DNA of 29,094 nt from DUAL01 sp964452095 (GTDB lineage: Bacteria; Bacteroidota; Bacteroidia; Flavobacteriales; BACL11), in contig CAYVKX010000014.1 in assembly GCA_964452095.1 (NCBI GenBank), forward strand, positions 1 through 29,094, given 5' to 3'. Below, in pieces: positions 8,023 through 15,948 of the stretch; positions within the stretch are counted from its first letter, which is position 1; every line of letters starts with the position of its first letter. The translations under genes and the position numbers were made by a program. Below the pieces are notes generated by a model. It was not told where the DNA came from, did not search any database, and worked only from the letters and a program-made list of their open reading frames with translations.

Positions 8023-8030
8023 TAAATTTG
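8023..8030 (+). promoter_or_regulatory. TAnnTTTG promoter box for the coiled-coil/zapA unit
   Basis: TAAATTTG fits the -7 consensus and precedes the ATG at 8054 by 23 bases. It supports starting the coiled-coil gene at 8054 and not at upstream in-frame codons. Confidence 0.45.
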
Positions 8031-8053
8031 TAACAATTATTTTAAATAATAAA

Positions 8054-8335
8054 ATGAAAGCGATTGTTGATGGTTTAGAGGTAAAGATAAAGAAGTTAAT
8101 ATCTTTGTATAACAAAGCGAAACAAGAGCAAGAAGCGGTCGTAAACAAGAATGAAAAATTAAAAAATAAGCTTGCTGAAATGCAAGAAATAATAAATGAA
8201 TTAGAGAAAAAAAACAAATTAATAAAGATGTCGAAAGTTGTTTCTTCTTCAAAACAGGACAACAAAGAGACAAAACAAAAGATAAATGAATATGTGCGGG
8301 AGATTGATAAATGTATTGGATTGTTAAATAAATAA
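8054..8335 (+). CDS. Small coiled-coil protein upstream of zapA
   Basis: The 93-residue product (MKAIVDGLEVKIKKLISLYN...) is almost wholly a charged heptad-like helix up to about residue 60, then a Ser/Lys linker (SKVVSSSKQDNKETK) and a last short helix. It has no signal peptide, cysteine cluster or catalytic motif. The ATG at 8054 is preferred over 7976 because a promoter box lies between them and the extra N-terminal residues look non-coding. It sits 14 bp before zapA, and length and shape recall ZapB-like coiled coils. A cell-division accessory role alongside ZapA is therefore a reasonable inference, but no sequence family is recognised with certainty. Confidence 0.75.
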   Translation: MKAIVDGLEVKIKKLISLYNKAKQEQEAVVNKNEKLKNKLAEMQEIINELEKKNKLIKMSKVVSSSKQDNKETKQKINEYVREIDKCIGLLNK

Positions 8336-8349
8336 AAAGCAGTTTTTTG

Positions 8350-8634
8350 ATGAGTAAACTATCAATAAAGATAAATATTGCAGGTAGAATGTATCCTATG
8401 AAAATCGAAAGAGATTCGGAAGAAGGGATAAGAAAATCGGTAAAAATAATTGAAGAAAGATTAAAATTCTACCAGCAAAATTATGCAATAAAGGACAAAC
8501 AAGATTTACTTGCAATGTGCCTTATTGAGTTTGCAGCAAAGTATGAAACTGTTAAGGATAAAAAAGTTTTAGAAGATGATGGCATTGAAGATAAATTAAA
8601 AGTGCTTGATTCTCTTTTAACAGACAATATTTAA
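8350..8634 (+). CDS. zapA: Cell division protein ZapA
   Basis: The 94-residue protein follows the ZapA pattern: an N-terminal beta segment (LSIKINIAGRMYPMKIERDSEEGIRKSVKIIEERL) with the conserved G-R-Y/P turn, followed by helices (KDKQDLLAMCLIEFAAKYE) that form the dimer coiled coil. ZapA binds FtsZ at midcell and bundles its filaments. ATG 8350 is chosen over the TTG just before it. Its place directly before a 6S RNA gene, with rny next, matches a gene order found in relatives; zapA also neighbours ssrS in E. coli. It is probably transcribed with the preceding coiled-coil gene. Confidence 0.85.
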   Translation: MSKLSIKINIAGRMYPMKIERDSEEGIRKSVKIIEERLKFYQQNYAIKDKQDLLAMCLIEFAAKYETVKDKKVLEDDGIEDKLKVLDSLLTDNI

Positions 8635-8656
8635 GTTCTTTTACATAAAATAAATT

Positions 8657-8830
8657 ACCCGCATTAATTAGAACTGTTAAACTCAACAGATAAAATATTG
8701 GAGTTTGACTCATTAGGTTCAGAGTAGGCCTCAACCATTTATGGTTTCTCTTAGAGAACAGTGGACATTCGATATCTAGTGGCGACTCCACCCATGCTAG
8801 AATGGAGTTTAACAAATAGTTGGTGTGGGT
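8657..8830 (+). ncRNA. ssrS: 6S RNA (RNA polymerase-binding regulatory RNA)
   Basis: The region folds as expected for 6S RNA. The closing stem pairs ACCCGCA (8657-8663) with TGTGGGT (8824-8830), then AACT (8672-8675) with AGTT (8818-8821), then GTTAAACTC (8676-8684) with GAGTTTAAC (8805-8813). Next is an open bubble of 14 bases on each side (8685-8698 and 8791-8804). Beyond it is a distal arm with TGGAGT (8699-8704) paired to ACTCCA (8785-8790), ending in a hairpin AACCAT-TT-ATGGTT (8733-8746). The large symmetrical bubble mimics melted promoter DNA and binds RNA polymerase holoenzyme. The closing GC-rich stem is followed by a T run (8830-8836) that may also end transcription. The position between zapA and rny supports the call. 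No clear promoter was found, so it may be processed from the zapA transcript. Exact ends are inferred from pairing. Confidence 0.82.
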
Positions 8831-8858
8831 TTTTTAGTAACTTAAAACGAAAGAAAAA

Positions 8859-10397
8859 ATGGAAACAATAACAATAATTACAGCAGTAATTGCACTTTTA
8901 TTAGGAGGGGGAATCTCTTATTTTGTATTTAATAATATGGCGAAAAATAAAGGGAATGTAATAATAAATGAAGCGAAAAAACAAGCGGAACAACTCAAAA
9001 AAGAAAAGCTTTTGCAGGCAAAAGAAAAGTTCTTGGAGCTAAAATCAGAACACGAGAAACTGATAAATAAGAAGAATTTTGATATTGCAAAAGTAGAAAA
9101 TAGAATAAAGGATAAGGAAAACACTCTCTCCCAAAAGCTTGGAAATGTAAATAAGCAAGAAAAGGAATTACAGGAGAAAAAAGATAGTATTTCTCAGCAG
9201 AAAGAAGTCCTACAAAAACGACAAGATGAGCTTGCGAAATCGCATAAAAAACAAGTAGAACAATTAGAAGCTATTTCAAAACTATCAGCTGAAGAAGCCA
9301 AAGAACAATTGGTGGAAGCCCTAAAAGATGAGGCGAAAACTAAAGCATTAGAGATTATTCAAGAAACAATTGAAGAAGCAAAGCTTACTGCAAATCAAGA
9401 AGCTAAGAAAGTGGTAATTCAAACCATACAAAGAACTGCTACCGAGCAAGCAATAGAGAATGCAGTTTCAGTTTTTAATATTGAAAGTGATGATATTAAA
9501 GGTAGAATTATTGGTAGAGAAGGAAGGAATATCCGTGCACTTGAAGCGGCTACTGGAGTGGATATTGTGGTTGATGATACACCAGAGGCAATTATTATTT
9601 CTTGTTTTGATTCTGTTAGAAGAGAAATTGCTCGGCTTTCACTTCATAAATTAGTAACTGATGGTAGAATTCATCCTGCACGAATTGAGGAAGTAGTAAA
9701 GAAAACAACAAATGAGATCTCGCAAGAAATTATTGAAATCGGTAAAAAAACTACTATCGATTTAGGTATTCACGGATTACATCCTGAGCTAATTAGAATG
9801 GTTGGAAGAATGCGATATCGTTCTTCTTACGGACAAAACCTTTTACAACATTCTAGAGAAACTGCTAATCTTTGTGCCACTATGGCTGCTGAGTTAGGAC
9901 TTAATGTAAAAATGGCAAAACGGGCAGGACTTTTGCATGATATTGGAAAAGTACCTGAAGATAATGCAGAAACTCCTCATGCTATTTTGGGAATGCAATT
10001 GGCTGAAAAATATGGAGAAAAGCCAGAGGTTTGTAATGCTATTGGTGCTCATCATGATGAAATTGAAATGACTTCTTTACTCTCTCCAATTATTCAAGTA
10101 TGTGATGCTGTTTCTGGGGCAAGACCGGGGGCAAGAAGGCAACAAATGGACTCTTATATAAGTAGAATTAAGGAGTTAGAAGATACCGCATTAGGATATC
10201 CTGGTGTGCTAAAATCTTATGCTATACAAGCTGGAAGAGAATTAAGAGTAGTTGTAGAAAGTGAGAAAGTAACTGATGCTGAGGCAGGAAAACTTGCTTT
10301 TGAAATTTCTGATAAAATACAAAATGAAATGACTTATCCCGGTCAAGTGAAAGTTACGGTTATCAGAGAGACAAGGGCTATTAGTTATGCTAAGTAG
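8859..10397 (+). CDS. rny: Ribonuclease Y
   Basis: The 512 residues show the complete RNase Y layout: an N-terminal membrane anchor (about 5-25, IITAVIALLLGGGISYFVF), a long Lys/Glu-rich coiled coil (about 30-200), a KH RNA-binding domain with the GRIIGREGRNIRALE signature (about 210-270), and an HD domain. In the HD domain LLQHSRETA supplies the first His and LLHDIGKV the His-Asp metal pair, near residues 335-365. It is a membrane-tethered endoribonuclease that starts mRNA decay. Length matches the family. It lies 28 bp after the end of the 6S RNA, so it may be expressed by read-through past that element. Confidence 0.96.
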   Translation: METITIITAVIALLLGGGISYFVFNNMAKNKGNVIINEAKKQAEQLKKEKLLQAKEKFLELKSEHEKLINKKNFDIAKVENRIKDKENTLSQKLGNVNKQEKELQEKKDSISQQKEVLQKRQDELAKSHKKQVEQLEAISKLSAEEAKEQLVEALKDEAKTKALEIIQETIEEAKLTANQEAKKVVIQTIQRTATEQAIENAVSVFNIESDDIKGRIIGREGRNIRALEAATGVDIVVDDTPEAIIISCFDSVRREIARLSLHKLVTDGRIHPARIEEVVKKTTNEISQEIIEIGKKTTIDLGIHGLHPELIRMVGRMRYRSSYGQNLLQHSRETANLCATMAAELGLNVKMAKRAGLLHDIGKVPEDNAETPHAILGMQLAEKYGEKPEVCNAIGAHHDEIEMTSLLSPIIQVCDAVSGARPGARRQQMDSYISRIKELEDTALGYPGVLKSYAIQAGRELRVVVESEKVTDAEAGKLAFEISDKIQNEMTYPGQVKVTVIRETRAISYAK

Positions 10398-10527
10398 TTG
10401 GTAGTTTTTAGCCTGTAATCCACAGATAAGACAATTTGGTAATTTGATGATGAAAAAAATAATGTAGCAATTCACCAATGAACAACTAACGAAAAATCAG
10501 CAAGCAATAACTTATCATCAAAAAAAC
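10398..10527. other. Intergenic spacer with copy of a TTTGATAATTTGAT-type motif
   Basis: No gene or terminator is seen. A 21-bp stretch at 10432-10452 matches 28877-28897 with two differences, which suggests a degenerate dispersed repeat. Confidence 0.4.
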
Positions 10528-10535
10528 TATCTTTG
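10528..10535 (+). promoter_or_regulatory. TAnnTTTG promoter box for the NYN-porQ-cmk-ispH operon
   Basis: TATCTTTG is an exact consensus match and ends 9 bases before the ATG at 10545, so the leader would be only a few bases. Four genes follow with gaps of 9, 0 and -1 bases. Confidence 0.6.
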
Positions 10536-10544
10536 TAAAAAAAA

Positions 10545-11066
10545 ATGACAAATTCAGAAACAGTAATTATAAACCAATCTGTTGCTATTTTAATTGATGG
10601 CAACAATATTGAAATGAGCCTACATTCCTTGATGAAGGATAAAATGGCAATGATAAATTTTGATATGCTTATTCCAAAATTATTAGATAATAGAGGGCTT
10701 AATCGCCTCATATATTTCAGAGAAGGGAAAAGTATTTCCTCCAAATTAGCTGATCGTTTGCATGAGCATTATCACGGCTCGGTTGTTCCATGCCATAAAT
10801 CTGCTGACATTCCACTTACTATTAAGGCGACTCAGCTTGCCCAAAAAGTAGATACTATTATTATTCTCTCTGGTGATTCGGATTATATTGAACTGATTCG
10901 TCACTTAAAAGGGGAAGGTGTAAGAGTAGAAGTGGCAGCTGTAGAGCAAACTACTGCTCCAATTATAAAATCGGAAGCTGATTATTTTGTTGCAATTGAT
11001 AAGGATGATGTTTTTGTGTATAATAAGCCGAGCGGAAAGCCGTTTAAAAAGCAACAAAAATCATAA
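10545..11066 (+). CDS. NYN (PIN-like) domain protein, LabA/DUF88 type
   Basis: The 173-residue protein is a single NYN domain. The metal-binding acidic residues are visible: Asp18 in ILIDGNN, Asp in KSADIPLTIKA, and two Asp in ILSGDSDY, followed by the typical strand GVRVEVAAV. NYN proteins have a PIN-like fold and are thought to be metal-dependent RNases; the target here is unknown. A short basic tail (KPSGKPFKKQQKS) could bind RNA. It is the first gene of an operon that continues with porQ, cmk and ispH. Family assignment is confident; nuclease activity is inferred. Confidence 0.87.
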   Translation: MTNSETVIINQSVAILIDGNNIEMSLHSLMKDKMAMINFDMLIPKLLDNRGLNRLIYFREGKSISSKLADRLHEHYHGSVVPCHKSADIPLTIKATQLAQKVDTIIILSGDSDYIELIRHLKGEGVRVEVAAVEQTTAPIIKSEADYFVAIDKDDVFVYNKPSGKPFKKQQKS

Positions 11067-11075
11067 GTTTAGAAA

Positions 11076-12107
11076 TTGAAACGCACATTCCTTTTTCCAC
11101 TATTCTTTTTTCTTACTACTAATCTATTCGCTCAAATAGGAGGGGAGAATACTTTTGCAATTTTGGATTTTTCTACATCTTCTCGCACCACAGCAATGGG
11201 TGGAGAATTGATTGCAGTTTTTGACAATGATGTGAATTTGGCGGCAAATAATCCTGCTTTGCTAAATAGTAAAATGAAAAAACAAATCTCTTTTAGTTTT
11301 GTAGATTATTTCTCTGATATCAATATGGTTTCGGTTAATTATGCTACTCAAAGTGAAAAACTAGGGATGTTATTTTTTGGTGTAAAAGCATTGAATTATG
11401 GAAACTTTATTCAAACGAATGAAACAGGAAATATTGAAGGGGAATTTACCGCAAACGAGCAGGTGCTTACAGCTGGAATTAGTAAACAGCTAAATGATAA
11501 ATTTACCATTGGAGTAAACCTTAATTTTATTAATTCAAAATTAGAAAATTATTCCTCTTTTGGCTTGGGTAGCAATGTCGGCTTGTCTTATTATAATGAT
11601 GAGAAAAAGTTTTGCGTTTCTGTTTTAGCAAAAGGTTTTGGAAGACAATTAAAGTCCTATTCTGGCGAAAGAGAAAATCTACCTTTTCAGTTGCAAATGG
11701 GTGTTTCTAAGGAGTTAGCTCACTTGCCTTTCCGCTTTTCTATTGTGGTGCATCACCTAAATAAATTTGATATTAGCAATCATTATTTAGAACCTACAAT
11801 TACTGACCCTTCCTCTGGGGAAGAAGTGGTAAATGAGGATTCTTTTGGTAAAAAATTATTAAGGCATTTTGTGTTGGGAGGAGAGCTAAATCCTTTCAGA
11901 AAAAGTTTGTTTATTAGAGGTGGATTTAATTTCCAGAGAAGACAAGATTTACAAATTGCTACTCGTCCTGCATTGGTTGGTTTTTCTTGGGGATTGGGCT
12001 TTAAAATTTCTAAATTTCATTTAAGTTATAGTAGGGCAACTTATCATTTGGCAGGTTCTACTAATACCTTTGGTTTTACTACTAATCTTAGCTCTTTCGG
12101 ATTGTAA
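11076..12107 (+). CDS. porQ: Type IX secretion system protein PorQ
   Basis: The gene starts at TTG 11076: a stop codon lies in frame two codons upstream, and residues 1-19 from this TTG form a complete signal peptide (KRTFLFPLFFFLTTNLFAQ). The 343-residue mature protein is an outer-membrane beta-barrel of the PorQ group, opening with IGGENTFAILDFSTSSRTTAMGG and LAANNPALL. PorQ is a component of the T9SS, which exports proteins with C-terminal sorting tails such as the two encoded further along this window. Its stop directly abuts the ATG of cmk, and the porQ-cmk order is usual in the phylum. PorQ is related to the PorV/FadL-like barrels, but the neighbourhood favours PorQ. Confidence 0.86.
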   Translation: MKRTFLFPLFFFLTTNLFAQIGGENTFAILDFSTSSRTTAMGGELIAVFDNDVNLAANNPALLNSKMKKQISFSFVDYFSDINMVSVNYATQSEKLGMLFFGVKALNYGNFIQTNETGNIEGEFTANEQVLTAGISKQLNDKFTIGVNLNFINSKLENYSSFGLGSNVGLSYYNDEKKFCVSVLAKGFGRQLKSYSGERENLPFQLQMGVSKELAHLPFRFSIVVHHLNKFDISNHYLEPTITDPSSGEEVVNEDSFGKKLLRHFVLGGELNPFRKSLFIRGGFNFQRRQDLQIATRPALVGFSWGLGFKISKFHLSYSRATYHLAGSTNTFGFTTNLSSFGL

Positions 12108-12797
12108 ATGGCTGCAAAAATTAATATCGCTATTGATGGGCATTCTTCCTGTGGAAAGAGTACAATTGCCAAAGCAATCGCTAAGAAATTTGGAATGCGA
12201 TATATTGATACTGGCGCAATGTATAGGGCTATTACGCTTTTTTGTATGCAAAATAATTTCATACAAAATGGGCTTGTAAATCAGGAAGAACTAATTCAAT
12301 CTTTGGATAAAATAAAAGTTTCTTTTCGCTTTAATCCTCAAACGGAAAATTCAGAAACAATTTTAAATAATACAAATGTAGAATCAGAAATAAGAAAGCA
12401 TAAGGTTTCTTCTTTTGTGAGTATTGTTAGTCAAATAAAACAGGTGAGAGAAAAATTGGTGCTGCTACAAAGAGAAATCGGCAAAGAAAAATCAGTGGTA
12501 ATGGATGGGAGAGATATAGGCACAAAAGTATTTCCATCAGCAGAACTGAAGTTTTTTATCACTGCAAAAACAGAAATTAGAGCGCAAAGAAGATTTAAGC
12601 AAATGGATAAAACAGAGGTCAGTTTTCAGCAGGTATTGGATAATTTAAAAGAGAGAGATGATAAAGATAGTAATAGAAAGCATAATCCTCTAAAAGTTGC
12701 AGAAGATGCTATCGTGATTGATAATTCTAATATGTCTGAAATTGAGCAAAATAATCTTATTTTTGATATTGTTAAAAAGCAAATTGCAAACTACTAA
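12108..12797 (+). CDS. cmk: Cytidylate kinase
   Basis: The 229-residue protein has the P-loop IAIDGHSSCGKST (about residues 7-19), YIDTGAMYRA for nucleotide-monophosphate binding, VVMDGRDIGTKVFPSA, and the LID region RAQRRFKQMDK followed by LKERDDKDSNR. It phosphorylates CMP and dCMP in pyrimidine salvage and DNA precursor supply. The start codon follows the porQ stop with no gap, and its own stop overlaps the ispH start by one base (TAATG), so translation of porQ, cmk and ispH is likely coupled. Confidence 0.95.
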   Translation: MAAKINIAIDGHSSCGKSTIAKAIAKKFGMRYIDTGAMYRAITLFCMQNNFIQNGLVNQEELIQSLDKIKVSFRFNPQTENSETILNNTNVESEIRKHKVSSFVSIVSQIKQVREKLVLLQREIGKEKSVVMDGRDIGTKVFPSAELKFFITAKTEIRAQRRFKQMDKTEVSFQQVLDNLKERDDKDSNRKHNPLKVAEDAIVIDNSNMSEIEQNNLIFDIVKKQIANY

Positions 12798-13669
12798 TGA
12801 AAGTAACTATTGATAAATATTCTGGTTTTTGTTTTGGTGTGGTTTACGCTATTCAAATGGCGGAAGAAGAGCTTTTAAAAAGCGGAAAATTATATTGCTT
12901 GGGAGATATTGTGCATAATAATATGGAGGTGGATAGGTTGAATAATTTAGGATTAGAGATTATCAATCATCAGCAATTAAAGGAGTTAAAGCATTGTAAA
13001 GTTCTTATTCGTGCCCATGGAGAGCCGCCAGAAACTTATAAAACAGCCATCAAAAATAATATTCAGCTTTTGGATGCTTCTTGTCCTGTTGTGCTGAAAT
13101 TGCAACATGCCATAAAAGAGGGTTTCCAGGAAATCAATAAAATTGATGGACAAGTAATTATTTTCGGAAAAGAAGGTCATGCTGAAGTAAAAGGACTTTT
13201 AGGACAAACTGATGGAAAAGCCATTATTGTTGCCTCTTCTGATGATTTGGATAAAGTGGATTTCTCTCTCCCTATTTATATGTATTCTCAAACTACAAAA
13301 AGCCCACAAGCTTTTGCTGATTTACAAAAAGAAATCACAAAAAGAAAAGAAATTGATGGCAATACAGGTTCTGTAAAATTTATTGTGAATGATACACTTT
13401 GTAGGCAAGTTTCTGGGAGAGAGCCACAATTAAAGGAGTTTGCAAAACAGAATGATGTTATTATTTTTGTAAGTGGTAAAAAGAGTTCAAATGGCAAAAT
13501 GCTTTTCCAATCGTGCCTTAAAGAAAATCCAAATTCTCATTTTGTTTCCACTGAAGATGAAATAAAAATGGAATGGTTGCAGGAAAAATCAAATGTTGGG
13601 ATTTGTGGAGCAACTTCAACTCCTAGATGGCTAATGGAAAATGTAGCTAAAAAAATCCAACAAGTTTAA
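12797..13669 (+). CDS. ispH: 4-hydroxy-3-methylbut-2-enyl diphosphate reductase (IspH/LytB)
   Basis: The 290-residue protein carries the three cluster-binding cysteines: Cys12 in SGFCFGV, Cys96 in LDASCPVV and Cys202 in NDTLCRQVSGRE. It also has RAHGEPP and GKEGHAEVKGLLGQT, which shape the substrate site. It makes IPP and DMAPP in the last step of the non-mevalonate isoprenoid pathway. DMAPP is also the substrate of MiaA, encoded later in this window. Last gene of the NYN-porQ-cmk-ispH operon. Confidence 0.96.
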   Translation: MKVTIDKYSGFCFGVVYAIQMAEEELLKSGKLYCLGDIVHNNMEVDRLNNLGLEIINHQQLKELKHCKVLIRAHGEPPETYKTAIKNNIQLLDASCPVVLKLQHAIKEGFQEINKIDGQVIIFGKEGHAEVKGLLGQTDGKAIIVASSDDLDKVDFSLPIYMYSQTTKSPQAFADLQKEITKRKEIDGNTGSVKFIVNDTLCRQVSGREPQLKEFAKQNDVIIFVSGKKSSNGKMLFQSCLKENPNSHFVSTEDEIKMEWLQEKSNVGICGATSTPRWLMENVAKKIQQV

Positions 13670-13675
13670 TCTTTC

Positions 13676-13705
13676 AAAATCTTCTGAAAAAAGATTTTAC
13701 TTTTT
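13676..13705 (+). terminator. AU-rich hairpin terminator candidate after ispH
   Basis: AAAATCTT (13676-13683) and AAGATTTT (13691-13698) make an 8-bp stem with a 7-base loop, followed after two bases by five T. It begins 7 bases past the ispH stop. The stem is all but GC-free, so it may be weak. Confidence 0.5.
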
Positions 13706-13717
13706 GTAAAGAATTTG

Positions 13718-13725
13718 TATCTTTG
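13718..13725 (+). promoter_or_regulatory. TAnnTTTG promoter box for rpsA
   Basis: TATCTTTG followed by C is an exact match. Unlike the other boxes here it lies far (113 bases) from the start codon, leaving a real 5' leader. Confidence 0.6.
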
Positions 13726-13731
13726 CACGCC

Positions 13732-13838
13732 TTTTTAGATGTGTAGTTAAGGAATGGAAAGGTAAGAAATTAAAAGAAAAACAACTCTCGCAAATTGAGT
13801 GCATTTTATCCTTATCAGTTGTGAGATACAAAAGAAAG
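13732..13838 (+). promoter_or_regulatory. rpsA 5' leader, possible structured regulatory region
   Basis: The roughly 105-base leader can form a stem ACAACT (13781-13786) with AGTTGT (13817-13822), ending 16 bases before the ATG. A competing small hairpin is ACTC (13784-13787) with GAGT (13797-13800). S1 is known to control its own translation in E. coli through its leader; here a similar role is only inferred. Confidence 0.3.
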
Positions 13839-15911
13839 ATGAAAATGTCAGTAACAGAAGCAAAAAAAACTACTAATGAAGAGGTAGTAGAAAACACAGA
13901 AAAACAGGAAGAAACTACAACTCCTGTAGAAGATTCAAAAGAAGAAACAAAAGAATCGGAAGAAACTCCAAAAGAAGAAGAAAGTAAAATGGAGGAATCA
14001 ACAGAAAATCCACCAGAAGGAAGTAATGAAGAAGAAGTTGTTGAAGCAACAACTGAAGCAACTCCTATTGAAGAGGTAGTTGAGGAAAAAGTGGATGAAG
14101 TAAAAGAAGAGAAAGAACCGGCAAAAAAGAAAGAAAAAGTAGTAGAAAAAGAAGAAGAATTTGATTGGGACAGATTGGAGTTAGCTGATTATAGTCAGCA
14201 AGAAATTGAAGATTTAGAAAAAGAATATCTTCCTACTTTAAGTTCGGTAGAGGACAAAAAAGTATTGGACGGAACAGTAGTTAGAGTTACCGATAGAGAG
14301 GTGATTGTTGATATCAATTTCAAATCGGATGGCGTAATTGGCCGATCAGAATTCAGATATAATCCGGAACTAAAAGCTGGGGCTACTGTTGAAGTTTTAG
14401 TCGAAAAACAAGAAGATAAAAACGGACAATTAATCTTATCTCACAGAAGAGCAAGAGTTTTAAGAGCTTGGGAAAAAGTAAATACTGCTGAAGATACTGG
14501 CGAAATTGTTGAAGGAACAATCAGGAGTAGAACCAAAGGAGGAATGATTGTTGAAGTATTTGGAATTGAGGCATTTTTGCCTGGTTCACAAATTGATGTG
14601 AAACCAATCCGTGATTATGATGAGTATGTTGGTAAGAAAATGGAGTTCAAAGTGTTAAAAGTGAATGAAGCATTCAGAAATGTAGTGGTTTCTCACAAAG
14701 CACTTATTGAAGCGGATATTGAAGAACAGAAAAAAGAAATCATGTCCAAATTAGAAAAAGGACAAGTATTGGAAGGGATCGTAAAAAATACTACTTCTTA
14801 TGGTGTGTTTATCGATTTGGGTGGAGTTGATGGCTTGATTCATATTACTGATTTATCTTGGGGAAGAATCTCTCATCCTGATGAAATTGTAACGCTTGAT
14901 GAAAAAATTAATGTTGTAATTCTTGATTTTGATGAAGGAAAAAAACGAATTCAATTAGGATTAAAACAATTAAGTAAACATCCTTGGGATTCATTTGATG
15001 AAAACTTAAAGGTTGGCGATAAAGTAAAAGGTAAAGTGGTTGTGGTTGCCGATTATGGTGTATTTGTAGAAATTCAGCCAGGAATTGAGGCGCTTTTACA
15101 TGTTTCCGAAATGTCTTGGTCTACTCATCTTAGAAGTGCAAACGACTTCTTTAAAGTTGGTGATGATGTAGATACTCAGATTCTTACACTAGATAAAGAG
15201 GAAAGAAAAATGTCCTTAGGAATTAAGCAAATGCAAGAAGACCCTTGGTCAGTAATTACTAAGAAATTCCCAGTAGGTTCTAAGCATAATGTTAAGGTAA
15301 TTAACTTTACAAACTTTGGAATTTTTGTAGAATTGGATGAAGGAATTGATGGTTTGGTTCATATTTCTGATTTATCTTGGACTAAAAAGATAAAGCATCC
15401 AGCAGAATTTACTTCAGTAGGAGAAATGCTTGATGTTGTAGTTTTAGAAATTGATATTGATAATAGAAGAATTAGTTTAGGACATAAGCAATTACAGGAT
15501 AATCCTTGGGATACTTACGAAACTATATTTATTGAAGGAAATGTATATAAAGGGAAAATTACTGAGATGTTTGATAAAGGAGCTTTAGTTACTTTAGAAC
15601 ATGATGTAGAGGCATTTGCACCAAAACGCCACTTGGAAAAAGAAAGTGGAAGCAGTGCTGGAGTTGGAGAAGAATTGGATTTCAAAGTATTAGAATTTTC
15701 AAAAGAAAATAAGAAAATTTTAGTGTCGCATACTTCTACTTTTAAAGAGGCAGAGGAAAAAGCGAAAAAGTCAGCAGCTAAAACTACAAAGAAAGTAGTT
15801 GAGAAAATTCAAAAAACACAACAAAAATCTACTCTTGGTGATTTGAATGTATTATCAGATTTAAAAGATGATATTGATAAGAAAGAAAAAGAAAAAAAGA
15901 ATGATGATTAA
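13839..15911 (+). CDS. rpsA: 30S ribosomal protein S1 with acidic N-terminal extension
   Basis: From ATG 13839 the protein has 690 residues; ATG 13845 or GTG 13821 in the same frame are alternatives. Residues 1-107 are disordered-looking and acidic, with about 38 Glu plus many Lys, Thr and Pro. Six S1 (OB-fold) domains follow. Domains 1-2 (VLDGTVVRVTDREVIVDI; VEGTIRSRTKGGMIVEVFGIEAFLPGS) are the ribosome-binding type. Domains 3-5 have canonical GVFIDLGGVDGLIHITDLSW-type motifs, and domain 6 is degenerate (GALVTLEHDVEAFAPKRHL). The tail is Lys-rich. S1 brings mRNA to the 30S subunit, which matters where Shine-Dalgarno sequences are scarce, as in this genome. It is monocistronic, with its own promoter and a strong terminator. 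Confidence 0.95.
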   Translation: MKMSVTEAKKTTNEEVVENTEKQEETTTPVEDSKEETKESEETPKEEESKMEESTENPPEGSNEEEVVEATTEATPIEEVVEEKVDEVKEEKEPAKKKEKVVEKEEEFDWDRLELADYSQQEIEDLEKEYLPTLSSVEDKKVLDGTVVRVTDREVIVDINFKSDGVIGRSEFRYNPELKAGATVEVLVEKQEDKNGQLILSHRRARVLRAWEKVNTAEDTGEIVEGTIRSRTKGGMIVEVFGIEAFLPGSQIDVKPIRDYDEYVGKKMEFKVLKVNEAFRNVVVSHKALIEADIEEQKKEIMSKLEKGQVLEGIVKNTTSYGVFIDLGGVDGLIHITDLSWGRISHPDEIVTLDEKINVVILDFDEGKKRIQLGLKQLSKHPWDSFDENLKVGDKVKGKVVVVADYGVFVEIQPGIEALLHVSEMSWSTHLRSANDFFKVGDDVDTQILTLDKEERKMSLGIKQMQEDPWSVITKKFPVGSKHNVKVINFTNFGIFVELDEGIDGLVHISDLSWTKKIKHPAEFTSVGEMLDVVVLEIDIDNRRISLGHKQLQDNPWDTYETIFIEGNVYKGKITEMFDKGALVTLEHDVEAFAPKRHLEKESGSSAGVGEELDFKVLEFSKENKKILVSHTSTFKEAEEKAKKSAAKTTKKVVEKIQKTQQKSTLGDLNVLSDLKDDIDKKEKEKKNDD

Positions 15912-15920
15912 ATAAATTTA

Positions 15921-15948
15921 AAGCCCCAGTTTTTTGGGGCTTTTTTTT
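15921..15948 (+). terminator. Rho-independent terminator after rpsA
   Basis: AAGCCCC (15921-15927) pairs with GGGGCTT (15936-15942) and an unbroken T tract runs to 15948. It starts 9 bases after the rpsA stop. It also directly precedes the pyrR promoter box. Confidence 0.92.

Noticed and set aside
7976..8053. Longer start for the coiled-coil protein
   Set aside because: It would put two promoter boxes inside the gene, and the added residues do not continue the coiled coil.
8552..8815. Leftward 87-codon frame over zapA's end and the 6S region
   Set aside because: The region is explained better by zapA and a well-formed 6S RNA fold; the translation shows no family features.
15921..15948. The hairpin before pyrR as a PyrR-controlled attenuator
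   Set aside because: It directly follows the rpsA stop, lies upstream of the pyrR promoter box, and no PyrR-binding consensus or alternative antiterminator was seen.
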